A DNA stretch of 64,000 nt from the NCBI GenBank assembly GCA_018266355.1, contig JAFEAP010000013.1, positions 62,001-126,000 of the forward strand. The letters run 5' to 3'. This DNA is from Bdellovibrionales bacterium (GTDB lineage Bacteria; Bdellovibrionota; UBA1018). Both the position numbers and the translations under genes were made by a program. Below the pieces are notes generated by a model. That model saw only the letters and a list, made by a program, of their open reading frames with translations, made no database searches and had not been told where the DNA came from. Of this stretch, positions 17,113 to 26,439 are shown in pieces. Numbering within the stretch: the first letter of the stretch is position 1; every line of letters begins with the position of its first letter.

Positions 17113-18713
17113 CCGCGCACCCCTTCCCGGCGGGCGATCAGTTGCCAAGCCGAGGCTGGGCCGGCCGAACCGTCCCCGGACGAAGATTCGCCCGACGCCG
17201 CGAGACCTCCGGATTCGCCGAGGAGCTGGTGGAGCGAAAGCGCGACGAGCTCTTCGTCGGTCATCGCCGCTTCCGCGACTTCCGGAGCGGGAACCTTCGT
17301 CAACTCGGGATTCCGGGCGATGAGGTCCGTCGTCGTGTCGCCGCCGATGACGTCGGCGTTCCGCGCGAGTTTTTGGAGGAATTCGAGGTTCGTCTTGAGC
17401 GATCCGCGTTTCGATCCGTCGCGACGTTTCGGGGGCTCGACCCGCGTCTCGTCGAGCGCGACGCGCATGCGGCCGATCGCCTCTTCGCGCGTGCGGCCCC
17501 AAACGGAAATCTTCGCGATCATCGGATCGTAGTGCATCGAGACTTCGCCCGCTTCGGTGATCGCCGTATCGACGCGCACGAAAGGACCCGTCGGGAAATG
17601 GATGCGTCCGACCGGGCCCGGAGCGGGCAGGAAGTTCTGCGGATCCTCGGCGTAGAGGCGCACTTCGATCGAGGCGCCCGTTCGGGGAGGATTCACGAAT
17701 TCGCCCGCGCGAGTGGGCAGTTCGCCGCAGGCGAGAAGCAGCTGCATGCCGACGAGGTCGACTCCCGTCACCCACTCGGTGACCGGATGCTCGACTTGGA
17801 GGCGCGTGTTCATCTCGAGGAAGTAGAAGTTGCCCTTTCCGTCGACGATGAATTCGAGCGTGCCCGCTCCCGCGTACTTCACGTGGGACGTGATCTTGAG
17901 CGCGGCTTCGAACATCTTCTCGCGGGTCGCGGGATGGCGATTCAAGATCGGCGCCGGCGTCTCTTCCCAGACTTTCTGGTGCCGCCGCTGGATCGAACAC
18001 TCGCGTTCGCCGAGGTGGATCGCGCCGCCTTTTCCGTCGCCGAAGACCTGGATCTCGACGTGGTGGGGTTCGAGGATGAGTTTTTCGACGTACATCGAAC
18101 CGTCGCCGAACGCGGCGAGCGACTCGCGCGAAGCGCCTTCGAACGCCGAGAGGATCTCCTTCTCGGAATCCACTCGGCGCATACCCTTCCCGCCGCCGCC
18201 CGCGGCGGCCTTGAGCAGGATCGGATACCCGATTTCCTTCGCGAAGCGCGCGGCCTCGGCGCCGTCCTTCACCGCGCCCGGAGAGCCCGGAACGCCGGGA
18301 AGCTTCAGATCCGCGATCGTCTTCCGGGCGGTGATCTTATCGCCCATGAGCCGCATACTCTCGGCGGAAGGACCGACGAAAGTGATGCCGGCCTTTTCGC
18401 ACGCCTCGACGAAATGCGGGCGTTCGGAGAGGAATCCGTAACCGGGATGGACGAATTTCGCGCCCGATTTCTTCGCGGCATCGAGCACGCGCTCGACGTT
18501 CAGGTAGGAATCCTTCGGCGCGGCCCCCCCGATGAAGTAGGCCCGGTCGCAGTAACGGACGTGCTCGCCGAAGCGGTCGGCTTCCGAATAAACGGCGACC
18601 GTCGGAAATCCCATCGCCTTCGCGGTGCGGGCGACGCGAATCGCGATCTCGCCGCGATTCGCGACGAGGACCGGCGGACGCTTCTTCGCTTGGACGTCTT
18701 TCGAGGTCTTCAC
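17109..18713 (-). CDS. pccA: Propionyl/acetyl-CoA carboxylase biotin carboxylase subunit
   Basis: 534 residues; GTG at 18713 overlapping the pccB stop (GTGA). Biotin carboxylase marks: '[20 protein letters not shown]' (residues 15-34), '[16 protein letters not shown]', the ATP-grasp loop '[16 protein letters not shown]', '[11 protein letters not shown]', '[19 protein letters not shown]' and '[16 protein letters not shown]'. The last 60 residues are Ala/Ser/Gly-rich and look like a linker left from a fusion with the carrier domain, now a separate gene. It carboxylates biotin with ATP and bicarbonate. It could serve acetyl-CoA too, but the neighbours favour propionyl-CoA. Confidence 0.9.
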   Translation of the reverse strand: MKTSKDVQAKKRPPVLVANRGEIAIRVARTAKAMGFPTVAVYSEADRFGEHVRYCDRAYFIGGAAPKDSYLNVERVLDAAKKSGAKFVHPGYGFLSERPHFVEACEKAGITFVGPSAESMRLMGDKITARKTIADLKLPGVPGSPGAVKDGAEAARFAKEIGYPILLKAAAGGGGKGMRRVDSEKEILSAFEGASRESLAAFGDGSMYVEKLILEPHHVEIQVFGDGKGGAIHLGERECSIQRRHQKVWEETPAPILNRHPATREKMFEAALKITSHVKYAGAGTLEFIVDGKGNFYFLEMNTRLQVEHPVTEWVTGVDLVGMQLLLACGELPTRAGEFVNPPRTGASIEVRLYAEDPQNFLPAPGPVGRIHFPTGPFVRVDTAITEAGEVSMHYDPMIAKISVWGRTREEAIGRMRVALDETRVEPPKRRDGSKRGSLKTNLEFLQKLARNADVIGGDTTTDLIARNPELTKVPAPEVAEAAMTDEELVALSLHQLLGESGGLAASGESSSGDGSAGPASAWQLIARREGVRG

Positions 18714-20269
18714 AGCGGGATGTTCCCGTGCTTACGCGAAGGCCCGCGCTCGCGCTTGCCCTCGAGGGTGCGCAGCCCCGTGATCAGCCGCCGGCGCGTT
18801 TCTTCCGGAACGATGACTTCGTCGATGTAGCCGAGTTCGGCCGCCTTGTAAGGATTCGCGAACGTCTTCCGGTAGAGGTCCGCGAGGCGCGTGCGTTCCT
18901 CGGCGAGTTTGCCCGCCTTCTCCGCCGCCGCGATTTCCTTGCGGTACAAGATGTTGATCGCGCCTTCGGGGCCCATGACGGCGATTTCCGCCGTCGGATA
19001 TGCGAAATTGAAATCGGCCCGGATGTGCTTCGACGCCATGACGTCGTACGCGCCGCCGTAGGCTTTGCGCGTGATCACGGTGAGCTTCGGTACGGTCGCT
19101 TCGGCGAACGCGTAGAGGAGCTTCGCGCCGTGCTTGATGATCCCGCCGTATTCCTGTTGGGTGCCCGGGAGGAACCCCGGGACGTCGACGAAGGTGACGA
19201 GCGGGATATTGAACGAGTCGCAGAATCGGACGAAACGCGCGCCCTTCACGGAAGCGTCGATGTCGAGACAACCCGCGAGGTGGTTCGGCTGGTTCCCGAC
19301 GATCCCGACCGACTTTCCGCCGAGGCGGGCGAACCCAACGACGAGGTTCTTCGCGTAGCCTCCGTGGACTTCGAGGAACTGTCCGTCGTCGACGACGTCG
19401 CGGATGATTCCGAGCATGTCGTAGGGCTTGTTCGGGGAATCCGGAACGACCTTCGCGATCTCGACGCAAGGCCGGTCGAGTGGATCCTTCGAATCGGAGC
19501 GCGGAGCGGTGTCGAGGTTGTTCGAGGGCAAGTACGCGAGGAGCTCGCGCACGGTCTTGAGGCACTCGGTTTCCGAGGGGCGCACGAAATGGGTGACGCC
19601 GCTCTTTTCCGCGTGGGTCTCGGCGCCGCCGAGAGCTTCCTTCGTCACGTCTTCGTGGGTCACCGTCTTGATCACGTCGGGCCCGGTGACGAACATGTAC
19701 GAAGACTGGTCGACCATGAAGATGAAGTCGGTGATCGCGGGGGAGTAGACCGCGCCGCCGGCGCACGGGCCGAGGACGACGGAGAGCTGCGGGACGACGC
19801 CCGAGGCCTGGGTATTGCGCCAGAAGATCTCGGCGTAGCCGCCGAGCGATTCGACGCCCTCTTGGATCCGCGCGCCGCCCGAGTCGTTCAATCCGACGAC
19901 CGGAGCGCCGGCCTTCAGCGCGAGGTCCATCACCTTGCAGATCTTGGTCGCGTGCGCGCCCGAGAGCGACCCGCCGAAGACGGTGAAATCCTGAGAGAAG
20001 AGGAAGATCGTGCGACCGTTCACCGTGCCGTAACCGGTCACGACGCCGTCGCCGAGGAACTTCTGCTTGTCCATTTCGAAGTCCGTGCAGCGATGGGTGA
20101 CGAACTGGTCGAGTTCGACGAAGGAACCCGGGTCGAGGAGGAGTTCGATGCGCTCGCGCGCGGTGAGCTTACCCGCCGCGTGCTGTTTCGCGAGGCGTTC
20201 CTCGCCGCCGCCGGCCTCCGACTGACGTTTCCGCTCGTTCAATTCTTGGAGCTTCTGCGTAAAAGACAT
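18710..20269 (-). CDS. pccB: Propionyl-CoA carboxylase carboxyltransferase (beta) subunit
   Basis: 519 residues; ATG at 20269; first gene of the operon. Crotonase-type carboxyltransferase halves are clear: '[20 protein letters not shown]', '[20 protein letters not shown]', '[17 protein letters not shown]', '[20 protein letters not shown]' and '[20 protein letters not shown]'. Asp in the AYDVM loop is the residue linked to propionyl-CoA preference in actinobacterial PccB (acetyl-specific homologues differ there). Downstream genes supply biotin carboxylase, carrier and mutase, making (S)-methylmalonyl-CoA and then succinyl-CoA. No epimerase or MeaB chaperone gene is in the window. Confidence 0.93.
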   Translation of the reverse strand: MSFTQKLQELNERKRQSEAGGGEERLAKQHAAGKLTARERIELLLDPGSFVELDQFVTHRCTDFEMDKQKFLGDGVVTGYGTVNGRTIFLFSQDFTVFGGSLSGAHATKICKVMDLALKAGAPVVGLNDSGGARIQEGVESLGGYAEIFWRNTQASGVVPQLSVVLGPCAGGAVYSPAITDFIFMVDQSSYMFVTGPDVIKTVTHEDVTKEALGGAETHAEKSGVTHFVRPSETECLKTVRELLAYLPSNNLDTAPRSDSKDPLDRPCVEIAKVVPDSPNKPYDMLGIIRDVVDDGQFLEVHGGYAKNLVVGFARLGGKSVGIVGNQPNHLAGCLDIDASVKGARFVRFCDSFNIPLVTFVDVPGFLPGTQQEYGGIIKHGAKLLYAFAEATVPKLTVITRKAYGGAYDVMASKHIRADFNFAYPTAEIAVMGPEGAINILYRKEIAAAEKAGKLAEERTRLADLYRKTFANPYKAAELGYIDEVIVPEETRRRLITGLRTLEGKRERGPSRKHGNIPL

Positions 20270-20357
20270 ACGCGCGAAACTAGCGGGAACCGCTCCGGTT
20301 TGCGATCGATTTTTCGTGCCGATTCGCGACTTAACGCAATCGGTTAAACGCGATGCT

Positions 20358-20948
20358 TCAGAAATTCAACCCGAGTCCCGCCATCGGTGAAAAGTCAGCG
20401 AAATGCGGGGATTTTCCGAGAGTGACGATGTACGTCGCACCCAAGTTCAGGAAAAGCGTAGAGCCGAGCCCGATATCGACCTGAAAAGTCGGTGCGAGCG
20501 CGAATCGCGATTCGCTGCTTTCGCCGTAGGTCGCGACGTTCGAAACGACCGTGGTCGTCTGGCCGGAATATCCGAAACTCCCGACCCCGATGCCGAAAGA
20601 GAGGTAGGCATTCCCCCGCGTAACCGAATAGGTCGGCGCGAGGCCGAGGAAGTGGGACTTCACGTCGGCGGAAGTGTTCGCCCCACCGCTCGTCGTGGAA
20701 TCCGAAGAAGAAAAGTTCAGCTTGGCCATTCCGGTCAACCCGAAACCGCAACGGTGCAAATAACCGATGTCGAGCCCGACGCCGAACGCCGATGTCACCG
20801 GATCGAGTTTCGAGTACATCGACAGGCCGCCCTTAGCGCGGACGAAGAGCCGTTCGATCGAATCCGCGCTCCCCGGCTCCGCGCCGAAGGCCGTCGCCGA
20901 AAGAAGAGAAACCAGGGCCAAAAAACCGAACCGCGCTCGTTTGTTCAT
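20358..20948 (-). CDS. Outer-membrane beta-barrel protein, unknown
   Basis: 196 residues; ATG at 20948. Signal peptide at residues 1-22 ending 'SATAFGA'. The mature part alternates polar and hydrophobic residues with many Gly and aromatic positions ('[20 protein letters not shown]', '[14 protein letters not shown]') and ends in Phe, as outer-membrane barrels do. The size suits an eight-stranded barrel. No specific family or ligand is recognised. It lies 88 nt downstream of pccB on the same strand's far side but is transcribed separately from the EEP gene upstream. Confidence 0.72.
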   Translation of the reverse strand: MNKRARFGFLALVSLLSATAFGAEPGSADSIERLFVRAKGGLSMYSKLDPVTSAFGVGLDIGYLHRCGFGLTGMAKLNFSSSDSTTSGGANTSADVKSHFLGLAPTYSVTRGNAYLSFGIGVGSFGYSGQTTTVVSNVATYGESSESRFALAPTFQVDIGLGSTLFLNLGATYIVTLGKSPHFADFSPMAGLGLNF

Positions 20949-20985
20949 GATCCGATATTAATCGAGTCGGATCGAACCGCAACTC

Positions 20986-21870
20986 TCATTCCGTCGCGAG
21001 ATCGACGATGACCGCCCGGTGGTCCGAGGTGAAACCTTTCGCGTATTTGAACGCGTCGAGACGCCAGGCCTTCGTCCTCCAAGGCGCGTTCGGCGAGAGC
21101 ATCACGTGATCGATGCGGCAATCCGGAAAGACGGCCGTCGGATCGAGGTCGCAGCCGTCGGAATTCGAAGTCGGCCCTTTCGCGATGAACGGATGGTCTT
21201 CGACCTCGGTGAACGTATCGCGAAACGCCCGCGCGAGGGTCGCGTATCCCTCCATCGACGGGCGCAAGTTCGTGTCGCCGGCGAAGACGACCGGCAAGCC
21301 GGTCGCGCCGCCCGGAAGCACGGTGCGCACGAGGAGTTCGGCGCTCGGCTCCTTGTTCTTCGGGTTGTTGTCGAAATGAGTGCCGACGAAACGGAAGCGC
21401 CGGCCGCTCGTCAGGTCCTCGAGATCCGCCCATTCGACCCGGCGCGGGTACGCGATCGCCCACCCGAAACCGAAGCGAGGCGCGTTCGGTCCTAGCCAGA
21501 ACCCGCCGCGATCGAGGACCCGGAATCGGGACTTCCGCACGAAAAGCGTCGGATCGGCGTAACCGACGATCGCATGCGCGAAAACGGTTTCGTACTCGGT
21601 CTTGAGGCGACGGCGGAGCCTCCGCATCTGCGAACGCGTGAAGAGTTCCTGGACGCTGATGAGATCCGGATCGTGACGATCGATCGTATCGGCGATTTGC
21701 GGGAGTCGCTTCTTGAAGCGGCCGATCTCCCCGTTATGGCCACAAAAGCTGCACATCACGTTGAAACTCATCACGCGAAGACCGGTCCCCGCCGCACCGG
21801 CCGAAAGCGAGAATCCGAGGGCGAGAGCGATACCGAGACCGAAGAGGACGGGACGAAGAAAAGGGCGCAT
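20986..21870 (-). CDS. Exported endonuclease/exonuclease/phosphatase (EEP) family protein
   Basis: 294 residues. Signal peptide at 1-27 ending 'SAGAAG'. EEP catalytic marks: 'LRVMSFNVMCSFCG' (metal Asn), 'DPDLISVQELFTR' (metal Glu), '[10 protein letters not shown]', '[12 protein letters not shown]' (Asp/Asn pair) and '[12 protein letters not shown]' (SDH). Cys pairs at 'MCSFC' and 'DGCDL...DCRIDH' could form disulfides in the periplasm or outside. The substrate may be DNA, phospholipid or phosphoinositide; the fold does not decide. A close paralogue is encoded at 53244-54173. Confidence 0.85.
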   Translation of the reverse strand: MRPFLRPVLFGLGIALALGFSLSAGAAGTGLRVMSFNVMCSFCGHNGEIGRFKKRLPQIADTIDRHDPDLISVQELFTRSQMRRLRRRLKTEYETVFAHAIVGYADPTLFVRKSRFRVLDRGGFWLGPNAPRFGFGWAIAYPRRVEWADLEDLTSGRRFRFVGTHFDNNPKNKEPSAELLVRTVLPGGATGLPVVFAGDTNLRPSMEGYATLARAFRDTFTEVEDHPFIAKGPTSNSDGCDLDPTAVFPDCRIDHVMLSPNAPWRTKAWRLDAFKYAKGFTSDHRAVIVDLATE

Positions 21871-22028
21871 AGATCCGAGCTTACGGAAGTCTTCCGAAAT
21901 GTGGAGCGATCGCCGCGCCCTAATCGAATCCTGGCAAAGGAGTGATTCGATCCGTCAATCCGCCGTCGCCGTGAGGAGGTATTTGCCTCTCCTCTCCGGA
22001 CCCGGCGGCGCGTAAACTGGGTGATGGA

Positions 22029-22679
22029 ATGAAGAAGTTCGGTCGCTTCCGCACCTTCGCGTTCTCTCTCCTCGCTCTCGGCGTCTTCGCCGGGCCGCGC
22101 GACGCGCGCGCTTGGCCCTATTACTTCGAATTCGGCGGAGGTTACGCCGCGTTCACGTCGCCGAACTCCCTCCTCGTTTCCCAAGGGAAGGCTTCCTCTT
22201 CGAGCGCGGGTTCGGGATACGATCTTCCCCTCACCTTCGCGGTCCAACTCCAAGAGCATAGCCACGGCCTGCTCTTCGCCCTCGGTCTCCAGACGCGCTA
22301 CCTGAACGGCACGAGCGGCGCCGGCGACGCGTTCTCGGTCGTGCCGGTTTCCCCGATCCTCCGCCTCGAGTTTTGGCGGATCGTCCTCGGCGCGGGCTAC
22401 ACTACCTGGATGACGAGCGGGCTGAACACGACGAAAATCTCCACCCTCGACTCGATGCTCACCCTCGAAGCCCAATTCCTTTTCCCGATCACGCCCGAGA
22501 TCGATTTCGGACTCCAAGCCTCGCGCGAGTCTTTCTCGAGCGTCACCTACGGAAACTCGGCGAGCGTCATGGAATACGGGGCGTTCTTCCGATTGAATTT
22601 CGGTTACTCGGAAAACGCGCTCTCCGAGCGCAAGAAGTTCAAGGGATGGCGTTATCCTTTCGGGTCGCCGCTAAGATAA
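22029..22679 (+). CDS. Exported protein, probable outer-membrane barrel
   Basis: 216 residues. Signal peptide at 1-28 ('RTFAFSLLALGVFAGPRDAR'). The mature part is rich in amphipathic strands ('YYFEFGGGYAAFTSPNSLLV', 'HGLLFALGLQTRYLNG', 'IVLGAGYTTWMTSG', 'YGAFFRLNFGYSE'), with a basic C-terminal tail after the last strand. The family is not recognised. It ends 3 nt before the Fic gene, so the two are probably one transcript and may be exported together. Confidence 0.7.
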   Translation: MKKFGRFRTFAFSLLALGVFAGPRDARAWPYYFEFGGGYAAFTSPNSLLVSQGKASSSSAGSGYDLPLTFAVQLQEHSHGLLFALGLQTRYLNGTSGAGDAFSVVPVSPILRLEFWRIVLGAGYTTWMTSGLNTTKISTLDSMLTLEAQFLFPITPEIDFGLQASRESFSSVTYGNSASVMEYGAFFRLNFGYSENALSERKKFKGWRYPFGSPLR

Positions 22680-22682
22680 CCG

Positions 22683-25382
22683 ATGACGTCTAATCTCGCT
22701 GCCACCATCGGCTTCGTATTTGTCTCGCTTTTCGTCTCTTCCGCTTCGACCGCGCACGCGGAAACACCAAATACCGAAAAGGCCCGAAAGATTTTAGCGG
22801 GTTGCAGTGGCTCCGACCAACGGGACCTACTCACTTCCGTGAGTGCCGGTATCGACATGCGGTCGGAGGGCTCCTGCCCGCCTCCGGTTTCGTCATCCGC
22901 GCCCCTGACTAATTTCGCGCTGGTTAACCAAACTGCGGACATCCTCGAAAAGCAGCGACAGAGCCGCCAAATTCGTTTCATCCAAAAGATGAAAATCCAG
23001 ACTCTGAAAAACGCCCTGATGTCTTTCCTGGATTCCGAAGCCCGCTATGATTTAGATGCGCCGAACCCCCACGGCCTCCGAAAAGTGAAGACCGTCGTGA
23101 AACTATTCTGCGACGATCCCCTTAAAGCTCGCGAACTCTGCACCCCTGGAGAGTCGGCGGAACTCGAACGAACCGTCGCCGAATATCGGGCTAATTTCGC
23201 GAAAACCGGCCAACCGATCTTTACCGCCGCCCAGGCGAAAAATGCCATTTCGGCGAAGCTGCAGGTCTTGAACGAAGCGTGGGCCCACATCGATCAAGAA
23301 CATAAGAAGGTGGATAACACCCGCCTTTCCTCGACCGGAGCGATATCGGATTCGATCGCGGAAACGAGCCGTGAAGCACTGAAGAACATTAAATCCAGTA
23401 AGCGCAGCGTGATATTCAACGGGATGGAAAAAAAATACGGCGCATTTCGTGAGAAATTGATCGCCGAGTCTTCGGACGGGATCGGCCTCCTCCTCTACAC
23501 GGACGCGTTTCGGAATCTTCCCACGATGAAGCGACCGGGTCACCTCGCCGTAGAAAGCGAAGACACGATACGGGACGCGGTGAAGGAGATCCAAACCGAG
23601 ACTTTGAAACTCGCTAAAGACACCCTCTCGGACGCGTGGATGGCGGAAAAAATCGTCTCCGATCCGACTTCCAAAGATTCGGAAAAATTCGATCCGATCA
23701 CGGGAACCCGTGTCGCGACTCGGTACTCGACGGCGAACGACATCCTTAAAACGATGCTCCGGCGCGCCCCGGTGGCCGCAGGGCAGGTCTTAGCCGACGA
23801 CTCGGACCTCGCCCACGAGGTTTGTCGTTTGAAAAAGGAAATCGCCGTGGACGATGCGAACGACGCCCGCATGGGTAAAGTCGTCCGGGCCGTCGCCTGG
23901 GGAGGGATGATCGTGGGTGGCATCCTCGTGACGACCGGGGTGCTTGCGCCCGCCGGACTAGCGCTAAGCGGTGCGGCCGTTTCTACGCTGGAAACCGTAA
24001 ATCTCAGCTTGAATACCCTCGCGCTGGTTTCGAACACCGGCTACACCGCGAAACGGTATTTCGATCTAAAAGAAGAAGTTACGATCCAAAAGACGGCGCT
24101 CGTTGCGAAAACGGGCGGTAGCGAGAAGAAACTGAATGCAGCGGAAACCGAACTCGATTCGCAGGCGCAGGACTTTGCTCTGAAGATCCTCGAGACGGTT
24201 GCGCCCATCGGAATCGTGAAAGCGTCTCGACTCGTCCTCGCCACCGAAACGCTACGCGCTTCCGCTGCCGCGAAGACAATCGCTCGAATCTCTTCCGAGC
24301 TCGCCGAAAGCCCGAAGGCCCTCGCCGGCATTAGGGCACTCGACTATATCTGCGCGGTAATCGGTTCCGCTTCGTGCAACCTGATAACCTCGGCCCTCGC
24401 CCGACTCCCACCCTCTCAGCGAAAAGCGATCCTCTCCGATCAGGGGAAACTGCGCATCTTCGTGGAGGAAAACCAAGGAGAACTCACCGCGAAGTCGATG
24501 ATGGACCGGAATCGTACCGTCTCCCAGATCAATCCTAAAACCGAACGACTGCAAGAACTGCGTAGGCTCTTCGATGACAAGTTGATGATCGCCATGAGCG
24601 CCGAAGACGGCGTCCCGACCTGGTCCTCCCTTCGGACGAGCGCGAAGAACTGGCTCAAAACCGAGGAGTTTGTCGCCGCCTATGACGGCCCCGTCGACGT
24701 AAACTTCCTCAAACAGATTCACAAAGACTCGATGAAGGACTCTTACTTTTGGGGTTACGAGTACCGACGGTTGAAGCAAGCGATAGTCGAAAAGAAGGTC
24801 GATCCCGTCGCTGCGAACGCCGCCCTTAAAAAACTGGAAACCACGCCCGTCCCCTTCACTGGCACGGACCACAATACCCTGCTCGGGGTATTTCGGAGCG
24901 AGGCCGTCGACAATTGGAATCTCCAGCCCGACCACGTTCTCCCGGGCGGCCAGAAATATTTCACCGCGTCCGAGATGAAAGAGATCAAATCCAGTCGCTA
25001 CCTCGAACTCGTTCCGGAAAGCGTTAAGGAGATCTCCCCTGGGAAATTCACCGCGAAAGTTTCGTTTACGTCCTCAAGTCGGGTCGAGTCGGCGGTAAAC
25101 GAGATCATCGACCGCACGAACAAGGGCATCGCCTCGGGTACGCCTCAAGCAAAACTCGAGACGATTGCACGCGGCATTCAGGACTTGATGAGCGTGCATC
25201 CTTTCATCGACGGAAACGGTCGCAGCATACGTTTTTTCGCGGACGCATGGTTCACGCGCAGCGGATTTCCGACACCCTACCTCATCAGCGAGGAAGATCT
25301 TCTCTTGTCGACTCCCGACTTCACGAGAAATCTTTTAAGGGGCATGGACGAACACCTTCGCGAGCCGGCCACTCAGCACTAG
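22683..25382 (+). CDS. Exported 899-residue Fic-domain protein
   Basis: Signal peptide at residues 1-26 ('FVFVSLFVSSASTAHA'). The long middle (about 30-680) matches nothing I recognise and includes a strongly hydrophobic stretch at about 403-432 ('GGMIVGGILVTTGVLAPAGL'). The C-terminal Fic core is clear: 'HPFIDGNGRSIR' at 839-850 fits HPFx(D/E)GNGRxxR, with the catalytic His and both anion-binding residues intact, and is preceded by a helical stretch and a flap-like strand pair. Fic enzymes usually transfer AMP from ATP to Ser/Thr/Tyr of a target. I see no clear inhibitory (S/T)xxxE(G/N) motif. Codon use looks less GC-biased than in the neighbours. It is likely a secreted or periplasmic AMP-transferase; target unknown. 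Confidence 0.82.
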   Translation: MTSNLAATIGFVFVSLFVSSASTAHAETPNTEKARKILAGCSGSDQRDLLTSVSAGIDMRSEGSCPPPVSSSAPLTNFALVNQTADILEKQRQSRQIRFIQKMKIQTLKNALMSFLDSEARYDLDAPNPHGLRKVKTVVKLFCDDPLKARELCTPGESAELERTVAEYRANFAKTGQPIFTAAQAKNAISAKLQVLNEAWAHIDQEHKKVDNTRLSSTGAISDSIAETSREALKNIKSSKRSVIFNGMEKKYGAFREKLIAESSDGIGLLLYTDAFRNLPTMKRPGHLAVESEDTIRDAVKEIQTETLKLAKDTLSDAWMAEKIVSDPTSKDSEKFDPITGTRVATRYSTANDILKTMLRRAPVAAGQVLADDSDLAHEVCRLKKEIAVDDANDARMGKVVRAVAWGGMIVGGILVTTGVLAPAGLALSGAAVSTLETVNLSLNTLALVSNTGYTAKRYFDLKEEVTIQKTALVAKTGGSEKKLNAAETELDSQAQDFALKILETVAPIGIVKASRLVLATETLRASAAAKTIARISSELAESPKALAGIRALDYICAVIGSASCNLITSALARLPPSQRKAILSDQGKLRIFVEENQGELTAKSMMDRNRTVSQINPKTERLQELRRLFDDKLMIAMSAEDGVPTWSSLRTSAKNWLKTEEFVAAYDGPVDVNFLKQIHKDSMKDSYFWGYEYRRLKQAIVEKKVDPVAANAALKKLETTPVPFTGTDHNTLLGVFRSEAVDNWNLQPDHVLPGGQKYFTASEMKEIKSSRYLELVPESVKEISPGKFTAKVSFTSSSRVESAVNEIIDRTNKGIASGTPQAKLETIARGIQDLMSVHPFIDGNGRSIRFFADAWFTRSGFPTPYLISEEDLLLSTPDFTRNLLRGMDEHLREPATQH

Positions 25383-25398
25383 ATTTATACTGATAAAG

Positions 25399-26127
25399 CT
25401 ATTTCCGCGGGAAAAGCAGGCTCCCGTACAAATCCTCTTCCGGCGCGATCGCGATCTCCGCGCCCGACCCGGTCTCGGCGAACTCCGCGCCCGATCCGTA
25501 GACGATGGCGAGCGGCTGGCACTCGGCGACCTCGCCCATCGCGTAGACGGCGGCGACCGCGAGCGAATCCATCACGTTCACGTGGGTCATCTTGATCTCG
25601 CGTCCGAAGAGGTCCTTCTCGCCGACGAGGTTCCGCGTCGCGCGGAAGCCGTAATGCGAGAGCCCGATCCCGGTGACGCCCTTCCGGAGCGGCTGGGTGT
25701 GGGAATCCGTGACGAGCACTCCGAGTTCTTTTATCCCCCACGCCTCCTTGAGCGCCTCGCGAAGCCGCTTCGCCGAGGCGTAGGGATCCTTCGGAAAGAG
25801 GATGTACGAACCGTCGACCGAGTTCGACTCGTCGATGCCGGCCGACGGGATCAGCAGTCCGTGCTTGATCGTGAGCGAGACTCCGTAAAGGGTCTCGCCG
25901 AGGTAAGCCTCCGCCTCGCGGCGGATGAGATCGCCCTTCGTCGTCGACTCGCGCGCCACCACCGCGCCTTCGGCCAGGGAAACGATCTTCGACGTGATGG
26001 CGAGAACCATCTTTTCCGCGACGCGCTCGCGAGGGACCGAACGTACGACGAAGGCGGCGAGATCCTCCTCCGCGCGGAATACGGCGGTGCGGATCGGGAC
26101 GACGCGGAATTCGGGTTCGGCGGCCAT
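25399..26127 (-). CDS. Coenzyme F420-0:L-glutamate ligase-like (CofE family)
   Basis: 242 residues from ATG 26127; a further upstream start is possible but lies near a terminator hairpin. Family blocks: 'LAITSKIVSLAEGAVVA', 'HGLLIPSAGIDESNSVDGSY', 'LGVLVTDSHTQPLRKGVTGI' and 'VMDSLAVAAVYAMGEVAECQ', which match CofE/FbiB-N strongly. CofE adds glutamate to F420-0 using GTP, but many bacteria without F420 carry this family and its role there is not settled. No other F420 genes are in the window. It is convergent with the Fic gene, 16 nt apart. Confidence 0.82.
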   Translation of the reverse strand: MAAEPEFRVVPIRTAVFRAEEDLAAFVVRSVPRERVAEKMVLAITSKIVSLAEGAVVARESTTKGDLIRREAEAYLGETLYGVSLTIKHGLLIPSAGIDESNSVDGSYILFPKDPYASAKRLREALKEAWGIKELGVLVTDSHTQPLRKGVTGIGLSHYGFRATRNLVGEKDLFGREIKMTHVNVMDSLAVAAVYAMGEVAECQPLAIVYGSGAEFAETGSGAEIAIAPEEDLYGSLLFPRK

Positions 26128-26176
26128 GGGCGATTCTCGGGGGTTTAGGGAGACGCTTCGAACCGATCCTACAACG

Positions 26177-26214
26177 AAAAACCCCGGCTCGGGAACCATT
26201 CCCGAGCCGGGGTT
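26177..26214 (-). terminator. Strong intrinsic terminator, minus strand
   Basis: A perfect 16-bp stem (26180-26195 with 26199-26214) with a 3-base loop is followed on the minus strand by TTTTTCG. It lies 50 nt upstream of the CofE-like gene and would end transcripts coming from the sigma-54 activator gene. Confidence 0.75.
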
Positions 26215-26252
26215 CTATGGAAACGCGCGAAGCGGTGAGGCTTCGTTCGTTA

Positions 26253-26307
26253 AGAACAGTCCGGTCGCTACGGGCGGGCGAAGCCCGTCCCATCCGCGAC
26301 CGAACCT
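26253..26307. repeat. Dispersed intergenic repeat, copy A
   Basis: This ~55-bp segment shares the core CGGGCGAAGCCCG flanked by GCTACGG and CCCATCCGCG with a segment at 57726-57779; the outer AGAACAG and ..ACCT/GCCT parts also align. The core folds as CGGGC-GAA-GCCCG. Only two copies are seen in the window, both in spacers next to gene 3' ends. Confidence 0.6.
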
Positions 26308-26325
26308 ACTATCGACATAAACCTT

Positions 26326-26354
26326 ACGACCGAGGCGGGTGACGCCTCGGTCGT
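26326..26354. other. 12-bp inverted repeat downstream of the sigma-54 activator gene
   Basis: ACGACCGAGGCG pairs perfectly with CGCCTCGGTCGT around a 5-base loop. Neither side has a clean T-run (minus side: AAGGTTTATG). It may be a first, weaker terminator for the activator gene, or a processing site; with the hairpin at 26177-26214 and repeat copy A it accounts for most of the 312-nt spacer 26128-26439. Confidence 0.5.
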
Positions 26355-26439
26355 CCGGGGATCTCGGCCTTGAGCGCCGGCCTGAGACCCGAGCGTGCGC
26401 CGATGCAAACGCGATCGGCTCGCGCGTGACGAGGGCTTA

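Noticed and set aside
17142..20347. Long plus-strand frames opposite pccA and pccB
   Set aside because: Both are antisense shadows of full-length, motif-complete carboxylase genes.
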